Shown here: piece by piece, positions 9,160 through 17,299 of the stretch
How positions within the stretch are numbered: the stretch's first letter is position 1
How the letters are laid out: every line of letters begins with the position of its first letter
Assembly: GCF_015356825.1 (NCBI RefSeq)
Contig: NZ_JAACYW010000076.1
Coordinates: forward strand, 1-41,971
Reading direction: 5' to 3'
Source: Catenulispora rubra
Lineage (GTDB): Bacteria; Actinomycetota; Actinomycetes; Streptomycetales; Catenulisporaceae
Length of the DNA: 41,971 nucleotides
Notes under the pieces: model-generated
Told to the model about the DNA's origin: nothing
Database searches by the model: none
Seen by the model: only the letters and a program-made list of their open reading frames with translations
Position numbers and translations under genes: made by a program

Positions 9160-10912
9160 GATCCGGCGCCGGATTCACCCCGGGCCGCGCGAGGAAGTCG
9201 AAGTCGCAACCCTGATCGGCCTGCGTGATGTGCTCCGCGTACAGCGCGCCGTAACCGCGCTCGAACCGCGGCGTCGGCGGCTGCCACGCCGCACGCCGCC
9301 GCGCCAACTCGGCGTCGTCGACCTCCAGACGCAGCGTGCGCCCCGGAACGTCCAGCGTGATCGTGTCGCCGGTGCGCACCAGCGCCAACGGCCCGCCGGC
9401 ATGCGACTCCGGGGCGACGTGCAGCACGCACGTGCCGTAGCTCGTGCCGCTCATCCGGGCGTCGGAGATCCGGACCATGTCCGTGACACCCTGCTTGAGC
9501 AGGTACGCGGGGATCGGAAGCATCCCGTACTCCGGCATCCCGGGCCCGCCGAGCGGACCGGCGCCGCGCAGGACGAGCACCGTGTCCTCGGTGATCCCCA
9601 GCGCCGGATCGTCGATGCGGGCCTGCAAATCGGGGTAGGAGTCGAAGACGACCGCCGGCCCGCTGTGCGTGAGCAGCCGCGGCTCGGCGGCCAGGTGCTT
9701 GATCACCGCGCCGTCCGGGGCCAGGTTGCCGCGCAGGACCGCGACGCCGCCGTGCTCGGCCACCGGGTTCGCCGGCGTGCGGATCACCTCGGGGTCGTAG
9801 GTCTCGCTGTCGGCGTAATACTGGCCGAAGGGGACGCCGGCGACCGTCGGCCGGTCCGGATGCAGCGATCCGGGAACCTCGGCAAGCTGGCGTAGCAGGG
9901 CTCTGAGACCACCGGCGTAGTAGAAGTCCTCCATCAGGAACCTGCCGACCGGCCGGACGTCGGCCAACACCGGAACGCGTTCCCCGATCGCGTCGAAATC
10001 GTCCAGCCGCAGCGTGACACCGACCCGTCCGGCCATCGCGATCAGGTGAATCAGGGCATTGGTGGAGCCGCTGAGCGTGAGCACCGTGGCCGCCGCGTCC
10101 TCGAACGCCTCGCGCGTCATCACCTGCTGCGGGGTCACGCCCTCCAGAGCGATCGCGACCGCACGCATCCCGGAGGCCGCGGCCATCCGATGGTGCGCGG
10201 AGTCGACGGCGGGGATCGACGACGCCCCGGGCAGCGTCATGCCGAGCGCCTCGGCGCACGCGGTCATCGTCGAGGCCGTGCCCATCGTCATGCAGTGCCC
10301 CGGCGAGCGCGCCAGACCGCACTCGACCTCGGCCATCTCGCACTCCCCGACACGTCCGGCGCGGTATTCGTCGAAATAGGCGAACAAGTCCGTGCCGCTG
10401 CCGAGCGTCTTGCCCCGGTGGTGGCCGCGCAGCATCGGTCCGGCCGGCACGAACAGCGCCGGAAGCCCCGCGCTGGCGGCCCCCATGAGCAGCGCCGGCG
10501 TGGTCTTGTCGCAGCCTCCCATCAGCACCGCGCCGTCCACCGGATAGGAGCGCAGCAACTCCTCGGTCTCCATCGCCAGCAAGTTGCGGTAAAGCATCGG
10601 CGTGGGCTTCTGGAACGTCTCGGAGAGCGTGGAAACCGGGAATTCCAAAGGGAATCCGCCGGCCTGCCACACTCCGCGCTTGACCTGTTCGGCGCGCTCG
10701 CGCAGGTGCATGTGGCAGGGATTGATGTCAGACCACGTATTCAGGATCGCGATGACCGGCTTGCCCAGGTGTTCTTCGGGCAGGTAGCCGAGCTGCCGCA
10801 TCCGCGAGCGATGGCTGAACGCGCGCAGATAGCCGCCGGTCGCGCCCTCGCCGAACCAGGCCGCGCTGCGCAGCGTGGTCGACGTGTCCTGATTCCCCGC
10901 CTCACCGGTCAC
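9152..10912 (-). CDS. IlvD/Edd-family sugar-acid dehydratase (L-arabinonate / galactarate dehydratase-like)
   Basis: 586 aa from the GTG at 10912, which overlaps the preceding stop as GTGA; a GTG at 10933 would add 7 residues. Iron-sulfur dehydratases of this family remove water from aldonic or aldaric acids to give 2-keto-3-deoxy acids. The three expected cluster cysteines are visible in DINPCHMH (C66), GGCDKTTPALLMG (C134) and GHCMTMGTAST (C207), and the catalytic serine sits in SDARMSGTSYG near the C-terminus. Blocks such as NTWSDINPCH, GVWQAGGFPLE, MTMGTASTM and GYPG-like loops match pentonate and sugar-acid dehydratases rather than branched-chain IlvD. With Udh and a DHDPS-type enzyme in the operon, the substrate is either galactarate or L-arabinonate (both come from pectin). 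If galactarate, it would replace the usual enolase-superfamily or GarD enzyme. Confidence 0.83.
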   Translation of the reverse strand: MTGEAGNQDTSTTLRSAAWFGEGATGGYLRAFSHRSRMRQLGYLPEEHLGKPVIAILNTWSDINPCHMHLRERAEQVKRGVWQAGGFPLEFPVSTLSETFQKPTPMLYRNLLAMETEELLRSYPVDGAVLMGGCDKTTPALLMGAASAGLPALFVPAGPMLRGHHRGKTLGSGTDLFAYFDEYRAGRVGECEMAEVECGLARSPGHCMTMGTASTMTACAEALGMTLPGASSIPAVDSAHHRMAAASGMRAVAIALEGVTPQQVMTREAFEDAAATVLTLSGSTNALIHLIAMAGRVGVTLRLDDFDAIGERVPVLADVRPVGRFLMEDFYYAGGLRALLRQLAEVPGSLHPDRPTVAGVPFGQYYADSETYDPEVIRTPANPVAEHGGVAVLRGNLAPDGAVIKHLAAEPRLLTHSGPAVVFDSYPDLQARIDDPALGITEDTVLVLRGAGPLGGPGMPEYGMLPIPAYLLKQGVTDMVRISDARMSGTSYGTCVLHVAPESHAGGPLALVRTGDTITLDVPGRTLRLEVDDAELARRRAAWQPPTPRFERGYGALYAEHITQADQGCDFDFLARPGVNPAPDPH

Positions 10913-11868
10913 AACCAGCCCCCGCTCCGCCACTCCTCCAGGACGACGGCGATCCGATCCCGCAGCGGCTGCGGCAGCACCCTAGACGGCGGGCGCACGT
11001 CGCGGCCGACGAAGCCGAGCTGCGCCAGCGCCTCCTTCACCACACTGACATTGTCAGCGCTGGCGTCGGCCGCGCGCAGCTCCTCGAACTCGCGGACCGT
11101 CTCCCACAGCAGCATCGACTTGGCGAAGTCGCCGCCGCGCAGCGCGTCCAGCATCGCCGCCGACAGCCGGGGCGCGACGTTCACCAGGCCGGAGGTGAAG
11201 CCGGTCGCGCCGACGGCAAAGTAGCCGGGGGCGGACAGTTCGGCCAGCCCCGCGATCCAGGCGAAGGCTTCGAGCCCGGCGTCGCGCGCCACGGAGGCGA
11301 AGCGCACCGGATCCGGGACCGCGTACTTGACGGCGATCACGTTCGGGCTGTGCTCGGCCAGCGTGGCTATGTGCTCCCCGGCCACGCGCGCGTCGCGGAT
11401 GTAGAGGATGACGCCGAGGTCGGGCACGGTGTCGGCGATGACCCGGTGGTACTCGATCCAGCCCTCGGCCGAGCGGTAGGGGTGCACCGGCTGGTGGATC
11501 ATCAGGGCACTGGCACCGACGCGCGCCGCGCGCTCGGCGGCGTCCACGGCGCAGGCGATGTCGAGGCCGACCCCCGCGACGACCTCGGCACGGCCGTCCA
11601 CGGCCCGGACCGTGGACTCCACCGCCTGCTTCTTCTCGGAGTCGCTGAGCGTGTAGAACTCGCCGGTGTTGCCGTTCGGCGTCACGGCCTGGACGCCGTG
11701 CTCGACCAGGCGGCGGAGCAGCGCGGCGTGGCCGTCCCAGTCGACGTCGCCGGCGGAGGTGAAGGGGGTGGCCGGGATCGCCACCACCGTGGCCAGGCGG
11801 TCCCGCAGGTGGGCCAGGGGCGGTGGTGTCGCGTCGTCCGGTGTCGTGGCGGCCGGTGCGGCGGTCAT
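10909..11868 (-). CDS. DHDPS/NAL-family 2-keto-3-deoxy sugar-acid dehydratase (KdgD-like)
   Basis: 319 aa TIM-barrel aldolase-superfamily protein. The Schiff-base lysine is K181 in NVIAVKYA; the partner tyrosine is Y156 in VILYIRD; the substrate carboxylate loop is NGNTGEFYTL (66-74), very like the GGTGEFFSL loop of 5-keto-4-deoxyglucarate dehydratases. The expected reaction is dehydration, with decarboxylation if the substrate is 5-keto-4-deoxy-D-glucarate, giving alpha-ketoglutarate semialdehyde. L-2-keto-3-deoxyarabinonate dehydratase gives the same product without loss of CO2, so the exact substrate depends on the partner dehydratase. It is the first gene of the operon; its ATG lies ~63 bp after the predicted transcription start, and its stop overlaps the next GTG. 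Confidence 0.8.
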   Translation of the reverse strand: MTAAPAATTPDDATPPPLAHLRDRLATVVAIPATPFTSAGDVDWDGHAALLRRLVEHGVQAVTPNGNTGEFYTLSDSEKKQAVESTVRAVDGRAEVVAGVGLDIACAVDAAERAARVGASALMIHQPVHPYRSAEGWIEYHRVIADTVPDLGVILYIRDARVAGEHIATLAEHSPNVIAVKYAVPDPVRFASVARDAGLEAFAWIAGLAELSAPGYFAVGATGFTSGLVNVAPRLSAAMLDALRGGDFAKSMLLWETVREFEELRAADASADNVSVVKEALAQLGFVGRDVRPPSRVLPQPLRDRIAVVLEEWRSGGWL

Positions 11869-11913
11869 GGATGTCGGCTCCGTTTCGTACGCTCCCGCGA
11901 AGGGGTTCGTCAG

Positions 11914-11929
11914 ATCTCATATATGAGAT
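11914..11929. promoter_or_regulatory. Operator: perfect 16-bp palindrome ATCTCATATATGAGAT
   Basis: ATCTCATATATGAGAT equals its own reverse complement and is strikingly AT-rich for this genome. It begins about two bases downstream of the start point predicted from the promoter at 11938-11966, a classic repressor position. The shape suits GntR (FCD/FadR) or IclR regulators, which often control uronate genes. I did not find the palindrome elsewhere in the window, and no GntR or IclR gene is present, so the regulator is unlinked. Confidence 0.7.
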
Positions 11930-11937
11930 GCTTGGGG

Positions 11938-11966
11938 AGCTTAGGGCGGGCGGCCGGGCTCGTCAA
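11938..11966 (-). promoter_or_regulatory. Sigma-70-type promoter of the pectin operon
   Basis: On the minus strand TTGACG (11966-11961) and TAAGCT (11943-11938) are separated by exactly 17 bp. This is close to the actinobacterial housekeeping consensus. The predicted start is near 11931, which puts the palindrome at 11914-11929 directly behind it. Confidence 0.6.
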
Positions 11967-12099
11967 CACTCGCCCCACGCTGGGACGGTCGCCGGCCGAG
12001 GGTGAAACTTCCATGTGCCGAAGCCCGCGCACGGCTCGGGAACCACTGCCATGACAAGGGGAATCGTCCCCGCGTCGGAGTCCGGCCCGGAGCACTCGG

Positions 12100-12128
12100 T
12101 TGCCGCGCCGATATTCGTGCCCTGTAGT
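12100..12128 (+). promoter_or_regulatory. Possible promoter of the endoglucanase gene
   Basis: TTGCCG (12100-12105), a 17-bp spacer and TGTAGT (12123-12128) lie 47 bp before the ATG of the cellulase. The -10 box is poor. No CebR-like box (TGGGAGCGCTCCCA) was found between 11930 and 12175. Confidence 0.3.
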
Positions 12129-12174
12129 GAACCCCACAGGCCACAGGCCACGGACCACACAGACAGGAGTCGCC

Positions 12175-13974
12175 ATGAGCCGGATCAGACTTCGAAGATT
12201 GTCGATACGGCACATGGCCGCAGCCTTGGTCTTGATCCTCGCCGGGACGGTCGCGCAGCCGGCGACTGCGGCGAATATCAAACTGGCGACACCGGCAGCC
12301 GGCGCAGGCTACTGGCACACCAGCGGCCGCGACATCCTGGACTCCGGGAACCAGCCGGTCCGCATCGCCGGCGTCAACTGGTTCGGCTTCGAGACCAGCA
12401 ACGACGTCGTCCACGGCCTCTGGTCGCGCGACTACAAGTCGATGATGGACCAGATGAAGTCGTTGGGCTACAACACGATCCGGCTGCCCTACAGCGACGA
12501 CATCTTCAAGCCCGGCACGATGCCGAACAGCATCAACTTCTACCAGATGAACACCGACCTGCAGGGCCTGACCTCGCTCCAGGTGATGGACAAGATCGTG
12601 GCCTACGCGGGCGCCATCGGCCTGAAGGTGATCCTGGACCGGCACCGGCCGGACGTCGGCGGGCAGTCAGCACTCTGGTACACGGCCTCGGTGCCGGAGT
12701 CGACGTGGATCAGTGACCTGACATCCATCGCCACGCGCTACCAGAATAACCCCACAGCGGTCGGCATCGACCTGCACAACGAGCCGCACGACCCCGCGTG
12801 CTGGGGCTGCGGCGACGTCACCATCGACTGGCGCCTGGCCGCCGAGCGCGCCGGCAACGCGGTGCTGGCGGTGAACCCGCACCTGCTGATCTTCGTCGAG
12901 GGCGTGCAGACCTTCAACGGCAGCTCCTACTGGTGGGGCGGCAACCTGCAGGGCGCCGGCACGTATCCGGTGCAGCTGAACGTCGCGAACCAGCTCGTCT
13001 ACTCGGCGCACGACTACGCGACCAGCGTCGCCAGCCAGCCGTGGTTCACCGACCCGTCGTTCCCGTCCAACATGCCGGGCATCTGGGACAAGAACTGGGG
13101 CTACCTGTTCGCGTCGAACACCGCGCCGGTGTGGGTCGGCGAGTTCGGCACGACCCTGGCCTCGACCATCGACCAGACCTGGCTCAAGACCCTGGTCACC
13201 TACCTGCGGCCCACCGCCACCTACGGCTCCGACGCCTACCAGTGGACGTTCTGGTCCTGGAACCCCGACTCCGGCGACACCGGCGGCATCCTGAACGACG
13301 ACTGGACCACGGTCAACACCGCCAAGGACGCCTACCTGGCCACGATCAAGGCCCCCGGCTTCGCCGGCGGGGGTGGAGGCGGCGGCGACAGCACGCCGCC
13401 GACCGCTCCGACCAACCTGGCGGCGACCGTGACCACGGCCACCTCGGCGACGCTGTCCTGGACGGCGTCCACCGACAACGTCGGCGTCACCGGCTATGAC
13501 GTCTACCGCGGCGGCACGCTCGTCGGCACGGCGGCCGGCACGACCTACACCGACACCGGCCTGAGCCCTTCGACCGCCTACACCTACACGGTCAAGGCAT
13601 TCGACGCCGCCGGGAACGTATCGCAGGCCTCGAACTCGGTGACCGCGACGACTCAGGGCACTGGCACCAACGCCGGATGCACCGCCGCCTACGCGGTGTC
13701 GAACCAGTGGAACAACGGCTTCACGGCGAACGTCACCATCACCAACACCGGGACGGCTGCGACCCACAGCTGGCGGGTCGGCTGGACCTGGCCGAGCAGC
13801 CAGCAGGTCAGCAATGCCTGGAACGCGACCGAATCCCACAGCGGCCAGAGCGAGACGTTCACCGCGGTGAGCTCCGACGCGGTCGTCGCGCCCGGAGCCA
13901 CCACCTCGTTCGGGTTCCAGGCGAGCTACAGCGGGACCAACCCTGCTCCGACTCCGGTGTGCACGGCGAGCTGA
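12175..13974 (+). CDS. Secreted GH5 endo-beta-1,4-glucanase with FN3 and CBM2 (E1-like)
   Basis: 599 aa from the ATG at 12175 (ribosome site AGGAG), an in-frame start 75 bp inside a longer open frame. Signal peptide ~1-32 (QPATA). The GH5 domain spans ~40-397; the acid/base is E203 in HNEPH and the nucleophile E323 in WVGEFG. Long blocks (GVNWFGFETSNDVVHGLWSR, LPYSDDIFKPGTMPNSINFY) are nearly those I recall for Acidothermus cellulolyticus E1, a GH5_1 endoglucanase. A Gly-run linker (~398-404) leads to an FN3 module (~411-500, ending VTATTQ) and a C-terminal CBM2 (~505-599: CTAAYAVSNQWNNGF ... SWRVGWTWP with surface Trp residues) that binds crystalline cellulose. It is transcribed away from the pectin operon and may be controlled separately. 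The stop codon sits in a 12-bp tandem repeat. Confidence 0.95.
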   Translation: MSRIRLRRLSIRHMAAALVLILAGTVAQPATAANIKLATPAAGAGYWHTSGRDILDSGNQPVRIAGVNWFGFETSNDVVHGLWSRDYKSMMDQMKSLGYNTIRLPYSDDIFKPGTMPNSINFYQMNTDLQGLTSLQVMDKIVAYAGAIGLKVILDRHRPDVGGQSALWYTASVPESTWISDLTSIATRYQNNPTAVGIDLHNEPHDPACWGCGDVTIDWRLAAERAGNAVLAVNPHLLIFVEGVQTFNGSSYWWGGNLQGAGTYPVQLNVANQLVYSAHDYATSVASQPWFTDPSFPSNMPGIWDKNWGYLFASNTAPVWVGEFGTTLASTIDQTWLKTLVTYLRPTATYGSDAYQWTFWSWNPDSGDTGGILNDDWTTVNTAKDAYLATIKAPGFAGGGGGGGDSTPPTAPTNLAATVTTATSATLSWTASTDNVGVTGYDVYRGGTLVGTAAGTTYTDTGLSPSTAYTYTVKAFDAAGNVSQASNSVTATTQGTGTNAGCTAAYAVSNQWNNGFTANVTITNTGTAATHSWRVGWTWPSSQQVSNAWNATESHSGQSETFTAVSSDAVVAPGATTSFGFQASYSGTNPAPTPVCTAS

Positions 13975-14003
13975 ACGATGAGTTGGACGACGAGCTGAAC
14001 GAC
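13968..14003. repeat. Three 12-bp tandem units spanning the endoglucanase stop codon
   Basis: GAGCTGAACGAT, GAGTTGGACGAC and GAGCTGAACGAC follow each other exactly from 13968. The TGA stop (13972-13974) is in the first unit and the third unit repeats it. The array fills the gap to the convergent gene that ends at 14006. Confidence 0.75.
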
Positions 14004-14005
14004 GG

Positions 14006-15406
14006 TCACGGCGCCGTGCGCGGTTCGGGGTTGGCGAGGTCGAACAGCGACAACTGCGACACCCTCCCCAGAGGGGCCACCCGCCAGTCCGCTTTGAACG
14101 TGCCGCTGCGCAGATCGCCGGTGATGACGAGCTTGTGCGGCGACTGGACGAACTGTAGGTGGACGCGCACGGTGTCGGCGTCCGTCCGGACGGCGCGCGC
14201 CGACAGGTGTCCGGTCGGCGGCGGCCAGGAGCCGGGGAGCAACGGCAGCGTCGTGACCGTGCCGTCCTCCTCCTGGAGGGTCAGCTTCTGCGCCGTGAGG
14301 CTGACCTTCCGGAGCCGCTCGACCACCGTGTGGGCAACGGTGAACTCGCTGTCCGGGACATCTTCTCCGTCGGGGAACGGGAGCTGGAGGCCGGTCAGCC
14401 GCTGCTTCAGGGCGGCGTCGGCCTCGGCCGAGCCCTCGCGGTCGAAGGCAGGCAGCAGGTGGGTCCAGGCCGCTTCGAGGATGAGGTGCATGGCGACGGA
14501 TTCGGAGGTCATCGCTAGGACGACGTCGTGCTCGGGGAGGACGACGCACAGCTGGCCGAAGGCGCCGTCGCCGCGGTAGCCGTGCCGGGCCATCCAGAAC
14601 TGGAAGCCGTAGCCCTGGGACCAGTCCGAGTCTGAGTCGGAACCGTCGCTGTTGCTGTTGTCCACCTGCTTGCGCGTGGCTTCCGCTACCCACTCCGGCG
14701 CAAGCAGCTGCCGCCCTTCCCAGACTCCGCCCTGGAGGTAGAGCTGGCCGAGGCGCGCGATGGCGTCGGTGGTGACGTGCAAGCCGGCGAAGGCGAGGTC
14801 GCGTCCGGCCGGCGGGTGCCGGAGCCAGAACGCCTCGCCGATGCCCAGCGGCTCGAAGAGCCGGGGCCGCAGGTACTCCACGAGCGACTGGCCGGACTGG
14901 CGCTGGATGATCGCGCCGAGGGCGTAGGTGGTGGACTGGCTGTAGGCGAAGGTGACGCCCGGGGTGCCGTCCGGCGGGTCGAGCAGGAAGCCGCGAACGG
15001 GCTCCTCCCAGTACGTGGCCAGGGCCCGGTCCCACTGCTCGGAGGTGTGGCCGGCGGACATGGAGGCGATGTGGCGGACCAGGATCGACCGGCTGCGCGG
15101 GTCGGTGATTTCGCTGTCCAGCTCAGGGAAATACGAGACGACCGGGGCGTCGAGGTCCAAAAGCCCTTCCGCCCAAGCGAATCCGGCGGCCGTGGCCGTG
15201 AAGCTCTTGCTCAGCGAGTAGACCTGCTGGACGCCGTCCGGGTCGTAGGGAGCCCACCAGCCCTCTGCGATGACGTGGCCGTGACGCAGCAGCATGATGC
15301 TGTGCGGCTCGATGCCGGACACGCCCTCGATGGCGTCGAGGAAGGCGATGACGCCTCGCGCGTCGGTGGTTTGCGCGGAGGGCTCCGAGCGGGTCAGGGC
15401 GGTCAT
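14006..15406 (-). CDS. Serine beta-lactamase-like hydrolase (class C / esterase family)
   Basis: 466 aa. The nucleophile motif SxxK is SLSK in QQVYSLSKSFTATAAG at ~69-72, and the YxN-like motif is YSQ in FAYSQSTTYALG at ~153-155, where Gln replaces Asn. The third motif is replaced by HGYRGDGAFGQ, common in the esterase/EstB branch. This fits a broad family of D-aminopeptidases, esterases and transesterases more than a true resistance enzyme. No signal peptide is evident, so it is probably cytoplasmic. A low-complexity insert SNSDGSDSDSD sits at ~250-261. A further ~120-residue beta-rich C-terminal region (from ~345) is seen in other members. The start ATG is preceded by GGAGG. It converges with the cellulase gene; no functional link is evident. 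Confidence 0.8.
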   Translation of the reverse strand: MTALTRSEPSAQTTDARGVIAFLDAIEGVSGIEPHSIMLLRHGHVIAEGWWAPYDPDGVQQVYSLSKSFTATAAGFAWAEGLLDLDAPVVSYFPELDSEITDPRSRSILVRHIASMSAGHTSEQWDRALATYWEEPVRGFLLDPPDGTPGVTFAYSQSTTYALGAIIQRQSGQSLVEYLRPRLFEPLGIGEAFWLRHPPAGRDLAFAGLHVTTDAIARLGQLYLQGGVWEGRQLLAPEWVAEATRKQVDNSNSDGSDSDSDWSQGYGFQFWMARHGYRGDGAFGQLCVVLPEHDVVLAMTSESVAMHLILEAAWTHLLPAFDREGSAEADAALKQRLTGLQLPFPDGEDVPDSEFTVAHTVVERLRKVSLTAQKLTLQEEDGTVTTLPLLPGSWPPPTGHLSARAVRTDADTVRVHLQFVQSPHKLVITGDLRSGTFKADWRVAPLGRVSQLSLFDLANPEPRTAP

Positions 15407-15479
15407 CTGGGCCTCCGCGAGCGATTGTGGTGAGGCTTTGAGACTACCGGAATTCGCTTAAGCGCTTCAGGTGTGCGGC

Positions 15480-15636
15480 TCGCGATCGCCGCGCCATGCT
15501 GGCCGCGCTGGCCGCGCCATGCCGACCGCGATCGCCGCGCCGGCCGCGCCGCGCCGGCCGTGCCGTGCCGGTCGTGCCGTGCCGGTCGTGCTGTGCCGGT
15601 CGTGCTGTGCCGGTCGTGCTACCCGTGCCGGTCGTG
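15480..15636. repeat. GC-rich repeat tract with a 14-bp tandem array across a gene 3' end
   Basis: The core unit CCGTGCCGGTCGTG (or CTGTGCCGGTCGTG) starts at 15563, 15577, 15591 and 15605, then once more at 15623 after a 4-bp insert CTAC (15619-15622). That insert supplies the TAG stop of the minus-strand phosphotransferase gene. Upstream, CGCGATCGCCGCGCC occurs at 15481 and 15527 among GGCCGCGC motifs. The tract fills most of the space before the next gene; I see no clear promoter in it. Confidence 0.8.
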
Positions 15637-16527
15637 GTCGTCGAGGATATCCGCGATCACCCTCTCGATGACCGAAACCAGCGCCGGGTCAAGCTGCACC
15701 CTTTCGCTGAGCTGAAGCATCGCCTTCCACAGAGCCCAGCCACGCGCCCGAGCCCACATACCCGCGTCCTGCGCCATCGCGGCACGGAAGGCCTCGCGCG
15801 CTTCGCCGGTCAGCGTCACCCACGCGATGACCAGGTCACACGCCGGGTCGCCGACGCCACTGGTGCCGAAATCGATCACGGCACTGAGCCGGCCCGCGTC
15901 GATAAGCAGGTTGCCGGTGGCGATATCGCCGTGGAACCAGACCGGTTCGCCGTCCCATTCGGCTTTGAGCGCGGCGTCCCAGACTGCGGCGGCGCGGCGG
16001 GTGTCGATGCGTCCGTCGAGATCCACCAGGCAGGCACGGGTTTCGGCGTCATAGAAGGACGGAGGAGTGCCACGGTAGAAGCTGTGCTCGCCGGCCACCG
16101 GACCGTCGGTGGTGTCGCAGGCCTGAAGCGCGTGCAGGAACGCGGCCAGATCCGTGGCAAACCGCACCGGATCGGCCACCTCCGGCATGCTCAGCGTGCT
16201 ACCTGGCAGCCAGCCCCGGACCGACCACGGATGCGGATACCCCTCCCCCGGCTTACCGGTGGCCAGGACCTGCGGGATCGGCAACGGCAACTGCGGGGCG
16301 AGCCGCGGCAGCCACTCGTTCTCCTTGGCGATCCCGGCGACGTACCCGGCGGCGGTCGGCAGCCGCACGGTCATGTCGGCGCCGAGCCGATAGGTACGGT
16401 TGTCCCAGCCGTCGAGCTCGACCGGCGTCACCGACAACCCGGCCCACTGCGGGAACTGCGCCGCGATCAGGCGCTTGACCAGCGCTGCGTCGATGCCTGC
16501 GCGGCCGTCCGGGGCAGAGGTCGTCAT
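15619..16527 (-). CDS. Aminoglycoside phosphotransferase-family kinase (APH/choline kinase fold)
   Basis: 302 aa from the ATG at 16527 (MTTSAPDGRA), preceded by AGGA at good spacing; an in-frame start 10 codons upstream lacks one. The Brenner motif is WFHGDIATGNLL (catalytic D201, N206) and the metal-binding motif is IDFGTSGVGDPACDL (D219). Near the N-terminus, GWDNRTYRLGADMTVRLPT carries the nucleotide-binding strand. Blocks such as WSVRGWLPGSTL and CDLVIAWVTL are typical of the actinobacterial branch usually annotated as aminoglycoside phosphotransferase. The real substrate may be a small sugar or amino-alcohol metabolite, and resistance should not be assumed. Its 3' end lies inside a 14-bp tandem repeat. 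Confidence 0.82.
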   Translation of the reverse strand: MTTSAPDGRAGIDAALVKRLIAAQFPQWAGLSVTPVELDGWDNRTYRLGADMTVRLPTAAGYVAGIAKENEWLPRLAPQLPLPIPQVLATGKPGEGYPHPWSVRGWLPGSTLSMPEVADPVRFATDLAAFLHALQACDTTDGPVAGEHSFYRGTPPSFYDAETRACLVDLDGRIDTRRAAAVWDAALKAEWDGEPVWFHGDIATGNLLIDAGRLSAVIDFGTSGVGDPACDLVIAWVTLTGEAREAFRAAMAQDAGMWARARGWALWKAMLQLSERVQLDPALVSVIERVIADILDDHDRHG

Positions 16528-16895
16528 GGCGCGATCCTGACCGGCGGAACGGATCACCGCAACGGGATTTCGTCCCGCGGGGCACCGCCGAGCCCGCCGA
16601 GTAAGTCAGAACACGGAGATCCGGGCGGGCCACTGAACGCGGCCCGCCCGAAGTCCGTTCTCCGGGCATGGACCTCGGCGCCGACCGACAACCCCACGAC
16701 AAACCCGATCAAGGTGCGGAGGGTGGCGCCATGGTCGTAAGGTCGGATCCCAACACTTCGCAGCCACACCACCGAAATACCTCAACTGCCCCCGTTTCGA
16801 TCTCAGCAGAACGGTCAAGCCGGAAGTCTTGGCGCCTTCACGGCGGTGCACACTTACCGTCAGTGCTCGAAGACGCCACAGGGAGGTGACAGTAC
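16528..16895. other. 368-bp intergenic region with one strong hairpin
   Basis: No coding frame with convincing codon use or a ribosome site was found. The only clear structure is a perfect 10-bp stem (CGGGCGGGCC at 16622-16631, GGCCCGCCCG at 16641-16650) with a 9-base loop and no T-run. It must hold the divergent promoters of the flanking genes; I could not place a convincing -10/-35 pair. Confidence 0.5.
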
Positions 16896-17267
16896 ATGGA
16901 CATCAACCGGGACGACCGCGGCCTCGATCAGCGCGCGGTCGTGCGAACTGCCGAACAGGCGGTCAGCGACGCCTGGATCGGGCAGCTGCTGCTGGCCGAG
17001 TACGAGGCGCAGTCGACGGTGAGCCTCTGCACACACTTACGTGAGCGGCTCCTCGAACGGCTGACCGTCGTACAGCTCGTCGGGGATCAGCAGGCGGTGC
17101 TGGAGACGCGGCGCAGACTTGAGAGTGCGGACCGGGCGTGCGCGGCGGCCCTGGACTCCTATGCCGAGACGCGGCAGCTGCTCGAAGCTCAACTGGAAGA
17201 GTGGGTCCTCAACACCCGGATCCGGTTCCGAGAAGCCGAGGACGATCGGCGCGTCGTCGGCTGGTAG
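16896..17267 (+). CDS. Small helical hypothetical protein
   Basis: 123 aa, not recognised. The start is secure: AGGGAGGTGA lies just upstream of the ATG. The protein is acidic to neutral and predicted almost wholly helical with heptad-like Leu spacing (LLLAEYEAQST, LRERLLERLTVVQLV, TRRRLESADRACAAALDSYA), suggesting a short coiled coil. It ends in charged DDRRVVGW. There is no membrane segment, signal or Cys cluster. It is single-gene, convergent with the MDR gene (33 bp between stops). It may be a small regulatory or scaffold protein; that is a guess from shape only. Confidence 0.7.
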   Translation: MDINRDDRGLDQRAVVRTAEQAVSDAWIGQLLLAEYEAQSTVSLCTHLRERLLERLTVVQLVGDQQAVLETRRRLESADRACAAALDSYAETRQLLEAQLEEWVLNTRIRFREAEDDRRVVGW

Positions 17268-17299
17268 GCCGGCGCCGCAGCGACAGCACGCCGACGTTC

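Noticed and set aside
11930..12175. CebR-type cellulose operator before the endoglucanase
   Set aside because: No sequence close to TGGGAGCGCTCCCA was found in this stretch.
14006..16527. Beta-lactamase-like and APH-like genes as an antibiotic-resistance island
   Set aside because: The YSQ and HGYRG motifs point to the esterase-like branch, the APH-like kinase belongs to a broad family with many substrates, and no mobile-element signs are present.
16622..16650. Hairpin considered as an intrinsic terminator or riboswitch
   Set aside because: There is no T-run and no conserved aptamer-like sequence; it lies between divergent genes, where a terminator is not expected, so I list it only as a structure in the gap.
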